Made by a program: the position numbers and the translations under genes. From Paramecium pentaurelia (lineage: Eukaryota > Ciliophora > Oligohymenophorea > Peniculida > Parameciidae), in assembly GCA_905183005.1 (NCBI GenBank), contig CAJJDO010000001.1, positions 253,836 through 317,835 of the forward strand: DNA of 64,000 bases. Reading direction: 5' to 3'. The notes under the pieces are model-generated. The model was given only the letters and a program-made list of their open reading frames with translations, did not search any database and was not told the origin of the DNA. Shown one piece after another: positions 48,200 to 59,248 of this stretch; within the stretch, counting starts at the first letter, position 1; each line of letters opens with the position of its first letter.

Positions 48200-49047
48200 A
48201 TGTAGTAATATTAACTAATCAATACTCGGGAATTTCCTAAAGGTAAATTGTTATCTAAAGAATGGCATATACGCATTAATAATGGTTTAACTTATGTATT
48301 TGCTGTTGATCATGATTAGGATTTCAAAAAAGGTTCTGTAAAATTAAATAATTGCATACTTGAAACTAAAATTAAGTATAACCAAATTTATTACAAAGTC
48401 GTAATCTCAAGTTCCCCATCAAAATTGAAAACTTACAATTTGAGATAGTAATTGTATAAGATTAATGTTTTCTGCTTATGAATGGAAGAAATGTAGAAGT
48501 ATTTGAAAATCCTTAATTGGATTCATAAATGATGTTCTAAAGTCAAAATTAATAATAAAATCCATATTCTGAGAATCAAATTTAAGAAATGCTTGTGGTA
48601 TGTGATAGTATCATTTCAGCTTTGTTTGATATGGATTTTAATACTAAATAACATCATATCACAGAATAATTATTAAGTTTGGAAACATTTCTAAATTATA
48701 CGTAAAGGTAAGATCTAAGAACTCAAATTTAAGATAAAATTCTCTAGTTTAATTTAATTCAATAATAAATGGTAGAGTAAATAAATTATGAATAAAATAA
48801 CTAATAAATAAAAAATAACGAAGAAGTTAAACAATAAAAAAAAGAAGAAGTAAAGCCATAAAAACCAAAAAGTGAAATATAATAAGACACTTGTTGTATT
48901 ATTTGCATGGATAAAGATATAACTCATGCATTAATACCATGTGGACATTAAAAGTATTGTGAAGAGTGTGCTCTTATGTCTATTAATTTAAAGAAATGCA
49001 GTTTTTGTCAATAACCTATAACAAGTAGTATTAGAATTTTTCGTTGA
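48200..49047 (+). CDS. RING-finger E3 ligase-like protein
   Basis: The C-terminal C3HC4 RING is complete: CCIICMDKDITHALIPCGHQ, YCEECALMS, CSFCQQP, with the protein ending SSIRIFR a few residues later, as in many stand-alone ubiquitin ligases. The N-terminal 100 residues form a beta-rich domain (EWHIRINNGLTYVFAVDHDQ, FEIVIVQDQCFLLMNGRNVE) with a weak galectin/concanavalin-like look; this is only an impression. Between them is a Q/N/K-rich coiled-coil linker. A 23-nt intron at 48376-48398 ending AAG is required to join the two halves of the beta domain. About 275 residues. Confidence 0.8.
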
Positions 49048-49225
49048 TTTTATTATTAACATTCTTAAAAATTAATAAACTTTGATTATATTAGAATTAC
49101 TAGTCTTTATTTTTTATAAATCATCTGAGACTAATTATATATGTTTTGAATTGATATAATAAATTAAATTGAAATTAATTTCTTCCTTTATAATATCTAT
49201 TAACCATAATTAATATTTTAATATT

Positions 49226-49450
49226 ATGTTTGCTCGTTTGATAACAAGAATAGCAATGCCTATTTTAAGATGTTAGAGAATTTAATTTGGTCCAGCTTTG
49301 ACAATCTTGAACAATAGATTAATAATTCATAATCTAACTTAAATTAGAATTCCTGTAATGGATGAGTTAACAGAATCAGATTAAGACGAAGAATTACAGT
49401 ATATCTTAATTAATCAACTTAGGGATAGCATTAGTTTAACATCTGCATGA
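49226..49450 (+). CDS. Very small hypothetical protein, possible mitochondrial presequence
   Basis: 74 residues with no intron: MFARLITRIAMPILRCQRIQ is an amphipathic basic N-terminus resembling a mitochondrial targeting sequence; the rest ends in an acidic helix (DELTESDQDEELQYI). No family recognised. It is supported by purine-rich coding composition against flanking noncoding DNA. Confidence 0.45.
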
Positions 49451-51137
49451 TTCTTATGAAAATATTCAAATCATTATTATAATAATTTAGCTGTTATTCA
49501 CCTCAATACATTATATCTAAGCATATATAAATATTTTAGAATTTTATTAAGCATTACTTTAATTAGATTTATAAACAATTTATATAGTACCTATTTGAAT
49601 GAATATCTTGGATTTAGATAGAAATTCATTTATATACTATTATATCAAAGTCAAATCACATTTAATGTAATAAATAATAATAAAATAAAAACACAGATTT
49701 AAAATAACTTATTTTCATTATTTCAAATTAAATTCAAGAACTATTGTAGAACACATTTTCTTTATAATAATATTTTATTATTTTATTCTAATATGATTTT
49801 TAATTGTAAATTTCATAGGTTTAACTCTTTATTATTTTTAAGATAATTAGAAAAAAAGTCTATAAATATATGTTGATATTAAGAGTCCTTTATTTATATG
49901 AATTTATTTTTATATATTAAATAAATTAATTATTTATAATGATGTAATCAAAATAGAAAAACCATCTATTTACTTGAACTAATAAATGATTGTGATAACA
50001 GTATAATATTTATTTTTATTTTAAATATATTTTTTCAAAAACTTGAACTCATAATTTATAGAGTGGGAGTTTACTATTAATTTTATTTAAATAATGTAGA
50101 GATCCTTAATAAATTTTATATCGTACATTTCTATAATTCATCAAATCTTTACCCTTAAAGAATTTTAGATTCATGATTTGGAACTTCAAAAGGGTTTTTG
50201 TACCCTTAAATACTAAAAATGAATAAATTATATAACACTAAATTCACTAAAAAAATTTAATTTTTGGACAAGATGAAGAAAAATTTCATTTTGAATTTAA
50301 ATCTTATATTTCATTTCTAATTTTATAGTTTTCCAGCCACTAAAGAGACTATCTTAACATTAGTCTTTTTATTGTCTAAAGGGAGAATTAAACAAGGTTT
50401 ATTAGATGAAAATATAAGTTTTTTTCTTACTACTTTGCTTCTATAAAGTAGTATTATAGTTTTTGCAGTAGCATATTTTAATTATAATTACTAAGCTGCC
50501 TATATTTTCATACTCATAAATACTTGCTTTATTTATAATCCATTTTGAAAAACTTTATGAATCAAAGCCTTCTTTTTACTTGGAGGAACTTTGATGTAAG
50601 ATCGTTTCTATTGAGACTATTCTATCATAATAAAGAAAATATTCAAATTAGATTTAATTTCTTTGAGATTATAACATATTGATAAATGAATATCTATAAT
50701 TGATAAATAAGATATTGTTAAGGAATTATAATGAATAGTGTAAAAAATTAATTATAAACACTCATTAAAATAAATTAATGGACCATTATTCAAATTAAAA
50801 AATAATTATTTATATTACATGTATAGACTAATAAGAGTATTAACAAAAACTCATCTTTTAATGAATAATTTTGAAACTCATCCATAATTTATAATTTAAT
50901 ATTTAATTTTTATATTTACTTTATTATTTACTTATAAACATTAATTGATTATTTTAAAAGAGTATATTTATGTTCTATATTATAATACAAAAAATTCAAA
51001 TAAAAAAGAAAATTAATAATTTAACAATTTAAGATCTAAAATTAAGAATTTTGATATGATTCAAAGATATTTTATACTAGAAAGAAAATGATTCTTACTC
51101 TTTTATTAATAAATAATATAATTCAGAATTGATATTC
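49451..51137. other. Gene-poor stretch
   Basis: Almost 1.7 kb with no convincing gene, the longest such interval here. The only notable frame is 50273-50548 (plus), 91 residues of hydrophobic, low-complexity sequence starting MKKNFILNLNLIFHF; it has no recognisable motif and could be chance given TGA as the only stop. Might hold decayed sequence or an unrecognised noncoding RNA. Confidence 0.55.
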
Positions 51138-54061
51138 TCATATTTATACTATATTTCTAGAATCTACTCCACATTGTTATAACAATTCTATTAAATCATC
51201 TTCAAATTATTGGAATCCACATACATATACTTTTGCAGCCTGATATTTTAATCTATCTTACAAATCTCTTTTAGTATAATGCTATTTTATTATATTGAAT
51301 TCGAATAAATTTAAGTTGAATTAGTTATTTAAATATTCTAAATCTTGTAATATAGGATAACCCAAAATTTAAGTTTTTGATGATACATTCAATATTAATT
51401 TAAATTTATCTAATTAATTATATTATTATTGAATTGGTAATCCATCTTAATACATAATTGAAAATATGGCTTTTCTAAGGAGATAATCACAAAGATCCAG
51501 AAATGGCAAAACACCAGTACCTTAACAAAATATATAATGCACTCCAGAACTATGATCATCCAATTCTAATCCAAAACCATAAGGTCCTGTAATTTCAAAT
51601 CTTTTATGAGAAGCAGTATGAATGAATTTGCTTAAGTTTTTTTATCCATTATATTTTTTAATCACAAATTATAAAATATTTGATAATTGTGGCTGTTAAG
51701 GCAATGGTTTAGTCCAATCCTTTTATTTGAAATACTCTATTAATTCATACCTATATTTGATATTCATTTCACTTAAACATGAAACTACTGTATAAGGTCT
51801 CTCTTAGAAATCTATTCCTATGCCATAAGGTTTAATATAAAAATATCTACCAAACCATTATACTCCTTATATTGTTTAATTTACTTTAAAATCTTAATTA
51901 ATGAATTTAAAGAGAGACACATTAGTTCCCATAGATTTAATTTCTTATAGTGTCCAAACATGAGATGGTTTCTTAAAATCTGTGACTGTGTAGAGTATTG
52001 GACATGATTCATTTCTAAAATCACCTAAATAACGAGTTTCTATATAATTAATTGCAAAAAGAGAGTGTTTATGTAATTAAGTATCTTTAATTGGATATGA
52101 TCCATAGAAATAACGTCCAACTTCTCGACCTTTGATCTTCCTAAAGATATATTATCCACCTGGATGATTAAAATCACTGACATCATAAACTGCTTCTCTT
52201 AGAATTATGTAAGTAATTTTAGGATAATCTTCAATCATTTCTTAATATGGAGTACCAGTATTCAGTTTTTCAATTATACTCTCATAAAGAGTTTGTTAAT
52301 CTTATTCAATTTAACTGTATTTAATTCTCTTTCGTGATATTGCAGATACTTAATAATAATAAAGCATTTCTATGGTGAATTTTATTAAAAACAATAATAC
52401 ATAATAGATTATGAATAGTCCAATATATGCTGAATCATATATACTAATTCCAATTACTACTTATACTTTTGTAATTATATACAATAAATAACCAAGATAT
52501 TTATGAATGTATTTCACTTTATAAATTAAATATGTTCCATTATTAGATTCTAAATTATTTCTAGCAAGTAACCCTAAAAATATTTGTGTTGTCATTATTA
52601 ATAAAATAACAACTCCAAGAATAAAGTGTAGAATTATTTTAGTATCTTGATATCCTATAGGTTCATTTAATTATTATTTAATTAAATTATTAAAATAAAT
52701 AAACAACTAAAATTTATTATATTATATTGTCTATAATTATTATATTCTTTTTTATTATTATGAGATCATCCCAAATACAAAAAAGTAGGTTACTATAGAT
52801 AAAAATAGAAATATCATTCCATGAACTCGAACATACTTTGGATAACTTTTCAATTGCCTTCCATAAAATATGCCAATATCAGAAATAAATGACCAAAATA
52901 ATAACATGAGTATAACATGTCCATTAAGAACTAATTTGTCCCAATAATCTTCTTAATAGGATTGTTTATTCTTAGACAATTCAAATTGAAAGGCACCTCT
53001 ATTAGCACTATGGTATTATTATCCATTTCGACCAAATGCATAAATACATAAGGTGTCTTTTTTTTATGAAAAATCAAAATCATATTTATCAGAAGTCACC
53101 AATTCTCGATGAACTCTAATGACAAATAATTCTGTAGAATTATTATACACAAAGCCATCTAAAATCCAATCTTATGTTCCATATAATTGAGTATCTGATA
53201 ATGGGGCTGTATTTTTGGTTCCAAACATATCATCAATTTATACATAATATCCTTTTTCATTATTTATAGTAACTGTTTCTATTTTAATAAGAAGCATATC
53301 AGTATTTTCCATTCTATATTAAAATATAACACTTACTTATCATTATTAAAACCCAATCCAAACCAATCACATAAGGATATCTCTATTTATAAAATAATAT
53401 TATCATTTTTATCATATTCCCACTCTAAATTAAACTCATCCTTTATTAAGATTTATTTATTTAGCAATTTAGTTACATTATTGTAATTATTAGTATTGCA
53501 ATAACCATTCAGAACTTATATGCTTTTTTCATTACACATAGTGCATTAATAAGCAAATGGTCCATTACATGTAGCACATGTATAATGACATTAGTAAGTT
53601 TGAAGTTAGAATCTACCATATTAGGTATAAGTATCAAAATCTATATTTTTCTCATTTATGGCATAAAACATCTCAACATTAGAATATGGATCTATTAATT
53701 CATCTGTAGGATCGTCTGAGTTTGTGGATTTTAAAAATGAAGAATATAAATATGTATCATTTATTAACCCATCTAAAATATATATGTCTTGCTAAGCATC
53801 TACATTAGGAGAAGTAAAAGAAATCTTATTTTACTCTAGAGTATCTTCAATTTTTAAAAGTCCATTAACATTAGACATTCTTATGATATCAGCATTTGAA
53901 TATGTGGAACCAAATCCAATTAAACACCAGAATTATGTTTTGCAAGTTAAAGTAAATTAAATATTGTTATAGTCAACAAATTGATATTCCACTATCATTA
54001 TTCCATCCAACAATTATATCATAAGACATGGCTATAAAATCAATAATATTAATATATTCAT
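51138..54061 (-). CDS. DOMON-DOMON-cytochrome b561-cytochrome b5-flavin reductase fusion
   Basis: About 900 residues; signal peptide MNILILLILQPCLMIQLLDG. Two DOMON heme/sugar-binding domains follow (FWCLIGFGSTYSNADIIRM; then DWFGLGFNNDK and DWILDGFVYNNSTELFVIRV) with a Cys-rich spacer (CHYTCATCNGPFAYQCTMC). Next a b561-type membrane bundle: LNGHVILMLLFWSLISDIGI, YVRVHGMIFLFLSIVTYF, ILHFILGVVILLIM, KYIHKYLGYLLYII. Then a cytochrome b5 domain with YDVSDFNHPGGQYI and HKHSLFAIN. The C-terminus is a ferredoxin-reductase-like FAD/NAD module: GPYGFGLELDD, ILCQGTGVLPFLDL, KVYVCGFQQFEDDL. Predicted to pass electrons from cytosolic NAD(P)H across a membrane to lumenal or extracellular acceptors such as ferric iron or ascorbate (inference). 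Intron at 53314-53336; others unresolved. Confidence 0.85.
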
Positions 54062-54073
54062 AAATATAATAAA

Positions 54074-54373
54074 ATGGATTAAAAGAAAAAAAGTCAACTT
54101 ATCTAAGGATATTGCAATGGATTATTATTTTCAATCTTTTTGGGGATTTATGATTATCCTTTGAACTCTGCAAATGCAACCTGGACAAAATCCTAGGTTA
54201 GATTAGACTATGCCAAATTCATAGGATAAAAAGCTTTGTGTTTTCCTCCTATGCTAGCTTTATTTTAAATTACATGTGCCTATATGGAAGATTGGGGATA
54301 TAGCTATCCAACATAAGTATTGGCAGCTGCTGGAGTAGGCATTTGTTATTTAAGTATTGTTAAGTATAAATGA
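54074..54373 (+). CDS. Small membrane protein, 99 residues
   Basis: Uninterrupted frame MDQKKKSQLIQGYCNGLLFS to YLSIVKYK. Two to three short hydrophobic helices: GLLFSIFLGIYDYPL, ALCFPPMLALFQITCAYM, VLAAAGVGICYLSIV. No signal peptide. Size and helices would fit a mitochondrial complex subunit of the Tim17/NDUFA11 sort, but this is a guess. Its ATG lies 12 bp from the divergent ATG of the redox fusion gene. Confidence 0.65.
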
Positions 54374-54619
54374 TTATTATGAGTTGATATATTCATGTAA
54401 TTTTTAATAACTTTGGATAGTATTAGAGCCTTGGCTTATTTGTGTTTATTTTTATTAAGGTAACTTATTATATCTATTAAATAATTCATCACAAACTCTA
54501 AATGTGATGAGTATCCATATTTTATAATGATTTTAGTTAATTGGATGAATCATTTCTCAATTTTAAGGAATTTCCTTTACTCTTCTACTTAGATTTTTAT
54601 TACTATTATTGTACTTAAT

Positions 54620-54829
54620 TCATACTATACTGAAATATTTATTTTATAATAGTTTATTCTCATGAGATGCATCTTCTAATTTTGATTAGCATTAATCTGA
54701 ACAAAGTTTCAATTACTTTTTAATTAGATATTCAAAATTGTTTCTAATTTCTTCTATTCTTTGATTAATTTTTGAAACACTTTCAAATTTCTGTATTAAA
54801 TCATCATAAGTCTTTTACAAATCTACCAT
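54620..54829 (-). CDS. Small coiled-coil protein, 5' end uncertain
   Basis: From MVDLQKTYDDLIQKFES to NKLLQNKYFSIV, about 69 residues of heptad-rich helix with a CSDQC segment. There is probably an upstream exon (a 32-nt GT...TAG intron can be drawn at 54830), but the frame beyond it meets a TGA that I cannot splice out. Function unknown. Confidence 0.45.
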
Positions 54830-55022
54830 CTAATTTTTAGAATTTTAAGCGATATATAAACATAATGAATATATGTATGTTCAAATCTTCCTTATTTAAT
54901 TTTCAAATATCTCTCATATATATTCTTTTAAGGTTTTCATCCTTTATCCTAAATAGCAGTTAATATTTCTCTCATCTATCTATTCAATAAAATAAAACAA
55001 AAGTAATATTATTAATATTTAA

Positions 55023-56302
55023 ATGGAGGAATTATATTGTACTATATTCATCAAAGTTTTCAAAAATAATGATCCAAAACTTAAGAAGTGATCAAAATTT
55101 CATTTATTGGTCATATCCTTATTCCTACCCAATATGTATTTAACTCATTTCATACATAATTGACAATACTGAAGAATTGAAAAATAATGATTAATTTCTT
55201 ATCAAATTAGCTTAAGAAGTACTTTCTCTGAAATTTGATGTTAGGGCTAATCCCCACTTCCTGAATACCCTATTCTAAGTAAAATAGATGAACTATAAGG
55301 TATTGTTATTCAAATATATAAATGATAAAAGGGTGTTAGGAAAATAACTTTTGTCAAATTATTCAACAATGATTGTAGTGGAACAATTTTAAATTCAGTA
55401 ATTTTGCAGTAAGTTTATTTCCTTTTGCTTATGGGGGTCATTCTCTAAAATTATTTAACAATTATATGATTAGAAGATAGTGCTGGATTTTTTCTAATTA
55501 ATGCTAAATGAAAATTTAACCATAATAATTCTTTTAATTAGGTAAAGCATAATAGTTTTGGTAATATTGTCAAATCTACTGTTCATATAAAAAATCTACA
55601 AATATTCAAGTAGTATTCAGTATAGATAGGATTACTATCAAATTATATTGGCTGATAATCTGGATCAGTTATCTCAAACCATATAAACTAAAAATTAAAA
55701 AAAATTGATTCCTCTTATCTAGATACTTCAGAGATATTATGGTGATTTGATTTGAAAATATTTGAATAATAACAAAACTCTTAAATTTTGCTAGCTATAA
55801 TAGTAGTCTAGAATTATAAGATATTTCTTGATATAGTAGTTATCACTAAATTAAGGACTTAATTCATTAATGGATTTTTTTAAATAATTACATAATTAGA
55901 GTTATCTTTTTATATAAAATTAATTCTCAATAGATAATTTACTATTTTATTCAAATAATGTTCTAACAGTAATGACTTTAGATTTACATTATTTATTGTC
56001 ATTCAAAATAAGTAAGATAACAAAAATATTTAATGAATGAAACATTAAAACTAGTCAAGTAGATATTGATAAACATATATAAATTTTTGTATCTATAATC
56101 TGAAATACCATGTTTATTAATAAACTTATTAATTTACTTTGTTAGAATAGCTATTAAAAATATGCCTTTTAAACGAGTATCAAAGTTTTACTCTAAATTC
56201 ATTTATCTTTTATATTCTAATAAATTGAATTCCAGTATTCAAATTGCTTATAATTTTTAAATTATTATGAATATTAGAATTCTCCCTTATCTTGCTATTT
56301 GA
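55023..56302 (+). pseudogene. Unresolved or decaying helical-repeat gene
   Basis: An 18-nt intron at 55039-55056 joins MEELYFS to KIMIQNLRSDQNFIYWSYP. The frame from 55069 is then open for 228 codons to TGA 55753. The first 90 residues look genuinely coding (NDQFLIKLAQEVLSLKF, RANPHFLNTLFQ) and helical; later parts drift to I/L/Y-rich text, and another frame around 55340 reads ITFVKLFNNDCSGTILNS better. A separate frame 56033-56302 continues similar helices (NMPFKRVSKFYSKFIYLL). Together this suggests one HEAT-like or Ufd2-core-like gene whose exons I cannot join, or that carries frameshifts. A pseudogene is my preferred reading at low confidence. Confidence 0.35.
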
Positions 56303-56424
56303 TTGAATAAAAGAACAACAATTGAATATAACACTTAAATAAAATACTTAAATGCAATGTAGCATATTAAATTAATATTTCTATAAAATTATTAACATAT
56401 ATAATATAATCGAATTTAGTAATA

Positions 56425-57687
56425 TCAAGTAGATGATTAAGGTTTATAATTTTTAAAGAATTGTTTTTAGTCATCAGTCATATTTACATCTATCTATTTT
56501 GCATCATCGATTATTTTTGTAACGTCTATTGATAATTGATCTTTAATGAAGCTAGTCAAAAATTCTGAAATTTAACCAATATCTTTTTAGATTAAATCAT
56601 ATCCAAATTCTTTAAGAAAAGCAATACTAATTTTAATGATTGAAAAGATATCAGTCGCCAAAATAAAATCCCAAAAGAAAATCACACTATCAATAGGAAA
56701 TGTATATAAAAATTAAGTTAAAATCCATTGCCAAATGTATTATTAATCACTTATGCCTTCATCTTAAAAATGCTGGTAAAGAGCTGGAAGATATTCATTA
56801 AAATTTTTTAAAAAGACTTGACACAAGGCTTTAGTGTAATTGAAGTTTACTCTATATATTTCCCACCATAAGAATAAAGGATTAGTATTAATGAAATGAA
56901 TGAGCCAAAAGACTTCCTCCTCTTTACCTCCGCTGACAATTAAAGAGAATCCAACTATATAATTCATACCTTATACATATCCAATATCCTCATTGAGAAT
57001 GGAAAGAGCTTTGAGAATGGATAATAATTATTGCTAACCTTAATTATAATCTTTAAAGTGATCATGAGAAGGAAAGGTTCTATTAATATCTTTTGTTATA
57101 TCTTCGAGAACTTTCTGAGATGGAGTTTGATTTTTCAATTTTTAATAAAGAAGAGGATCATAATCTCTGTTCCTATAGACTTGAGCCATCCAAAAATTCC
57201 ATCTATATTTGGAAATGGCTCCATCCATAAGAATGTTTTTAAAATCTTCGTTATTCATTTCTTTTACAAGGTAAGCGTCTATAATCTCTTGATTTCTCAT
57301 TTTGAAAGGCCCACCAAGTTACTGTGCTAGCGACAATATTAATTTTTAAGAAAATTGCTTGTTAGAATTTATTTTTGGCTCTTTGCATAGATCATCTTCA
57401 TTAGTCTGTTATTATAATTACTCAATCGATTGTTATCTTTTTAATAAAGCACTATAAGTCACATCATTTATAAGTTCATATTTTTTCTGATAATATATAT
57501 TCCACTTTTATTGTTTCTCAGAATAAGTTGGATCATTTTTTTCAATTTCTTATTGAAACTCTTCACCAACATATTTGTATGTATTTACTGTTTTTGGTGG
57601 CACATTAGGAGTTGGCGTATTCACAGGTTTTCCATAACCTTTGATGATAATTTTATTGGTTTTATCTTTTGTACAAATAAGTCCCAT
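56425..57687 (-). CDS. TBC-domain Rab GTPase-activating protein
   Basis: 420 residues, no intron. The start MGLICTKDKTN is a likely N-myristoyl/palmitoyl anchor. After about 130 linker residues the TBC domain begins: GAISKYRWNFWMAQVYRNR, then the arginine-finger motif ITKDINRTFPSHDHF and the glutamine-finger motif IGYVQGMNYIVGFSLIVSGG with EEEVFWLIHFI. Both catalytic fingers are intact, so active Rab GAP function is expected. C-terminal helices (FPIDSVIFFWDFILATDIF, IAFLKEFGYDLI) complete the domain, ending KNYKPQSST. The target Rab cannot be told. 47 bp separate its ATG from the stop of the FHA-RING gene upstream on the same strand. Confidence 0.92.
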
Positions 57688-57734
57688 TTAATCTAAAATA
57701 ATATATAATTTATATATATATATATATAAGAATA

Positions 57735-58787
57735 TCAGTTTTTGTAGATCCTGATAACATCTTGGATTTTTGTTCTGCAGATTGGACAATCTTTCAAATT
57801 TTTACTGCATTTTAGACAAGCAGTGTTGTGTTTGCAGGGCATGTATAAAGCATCTCGGTCATTTTCTATACAAATTATACAATTATTCTCGTTATTCTAA
57901 TCGGTAACCAATTATGTAGTTCTTTTACATAAATATGTAGAAGTGGTTCCAATTTTAAAAACAGTTTAATTTTGTAATGGATATAACTATGAGAATTATC
58001 CTTCTTTAGACAATCTCAACCAGGAACTAAAATTAAATTTAATAAACTTACCCGTTAGTTGATCCCATATCTTCCAAATATACACGTCCCTCAATAAGAC
58101 AAATTTTGGCATGAATATTTGAGAGATGATGATCTTCACTAAAAGTGAGATCAGCAGTTTGTTTTCTGCCTACAGTTGTAACACATTTTTAGGGGTTTAA
58201 AGCAATTATGTGTTTTTCAGAAGAATTAAGTCCTTCTATTATAAGCATGACAACCTAAATATAGATAAAGAAAGATTTACTTCAACTATTTGATTATTCA
58301 TACTTAATTACTAAATCTCAAATTAGTTACTACCTAATTCTATAACCATTCCAATTTCTAACTCTAATTTGCTTTCGACTTTGATAAAAGTACCAGTTGT
58401 TGATGAAATGTCTTTAATGAAAAACTAAAGTATATAACATTTAAATTACATCTTCATTTTAAAACACTATTTCAGCATGAAATCGACTTATGCTTTCTTC
58501 CAATATTAATATTTAATTGCTAGAGTGCCTACCTATTTTTCCTCCAGATTCTTTTATACTATAGAAATTAGTCTGAGGTCCTTCAGTTGGTTGAATGATG
58601 AGTTCATTTTATACTTTTGATACTAAGTTTTCAACTTCTTATTCTTATTAAATGCCGGTTTATTATTTCTTTAAAAATTAAGGCTTATTTTCACTATATT
58701 ATTATGTATTGTTTATTACATTTCACATAATGGTTGCTAAAACTATTGGGAATAGATTTCATTATTCTTAATGTAATTAGTCATCAT
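57735..58787 (-). CDS. FHA-FHA-RING protein
   Basis: About 310 residues: two forkhead-associated phosphopeptide-binding domains and a C-terminal RING. FHA1: GGKIGRHSSNQILI, ESISRFHAEIVF, KDISSTTGTFIKV. FHA2: TTVGRKQTADLTFSED, LSNIHAKICLIEG, LEDMGSTNGSWLRL. The key Arg and Ser of the ligand pocket are present in FHA1 (GR...SRFH); in FHA2 the S-x-x-H is SNIH. RING: CIICIENDRDALYMPCKHN, CLKCSKNLKDCPICRTK, ending IRIYKN. It resembles FHA-RING E3 ligases (Chfr, Rnf8, Dma1), which read phosphothreonine marks, but the tandem FHA is unusual. Introns: about 25 nt before FFIKD and a 25-nt one inside STNG. Confidence 0.87.
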
Positions 58788-58884
58788 GTCATGTGATACA
58801 TTAATTTATCCATATTAGGGTTATGTTTATTCTGTATTTTCAAGAGAAGTGTATTCTTACTCCATCTTATCACATCTTTTATCA

Positions 58885-59205
58885 TCAATCATTACTGATT
58901 TAATATGTTAAGCATACTCTTTTAATCCATTTTTCAACCCTTTCTTTAAAATTATATTTACAATGCATTAACTTTTTTCTAACTATCTTACTACTGATTC
59001 CTAGATCATCAATTAAGTCATTTTCTTCTATTAATTCTAAACATGATCCATCAATTGAATTATTTGCTACTCTTTAAAATGAATACATACTGAAAGTGCT
59101 TTACAATGATTATAAACCAACAAAATTGAGCCATTATGATACATCCTCCAGAGACCATTTTTTTGGATCTTTGGGAAGAATCGTAAAGAGAGTTTCATAA
59201 TCCAT
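58885..59205 (-). CDS. SAM-domain protein
   Basis: 106 residues, no intron. MDYETLFTILPKDPKKWSL leads into a SAM domain: WSLEDVSQWLNFVGLQSLQ, DGSCLELIEENDLIDDLGI, SSKIVRKKLMHC. A short basic tail KERVEKWIKRVCLTYQ follows. SAM domains mediate protein-protein oligomerisation. Lies between the FHA-RING and PPOX genes with gaps of 97 and 43 bp, all on the minus strand. Confidence 0.8.
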
Positions 59206-59248
59206 ATTTTATATTTTAAATTTAAAAGCACTAACTGAAAATTATTAT

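Noticed and set aside
50273..50548. 91-residue plus-strand frame in the gene-poor stretch
   Set aside because: Hydrophobic low-complexity text with no motif; a frame this long is expected by chance when only TGA stops.
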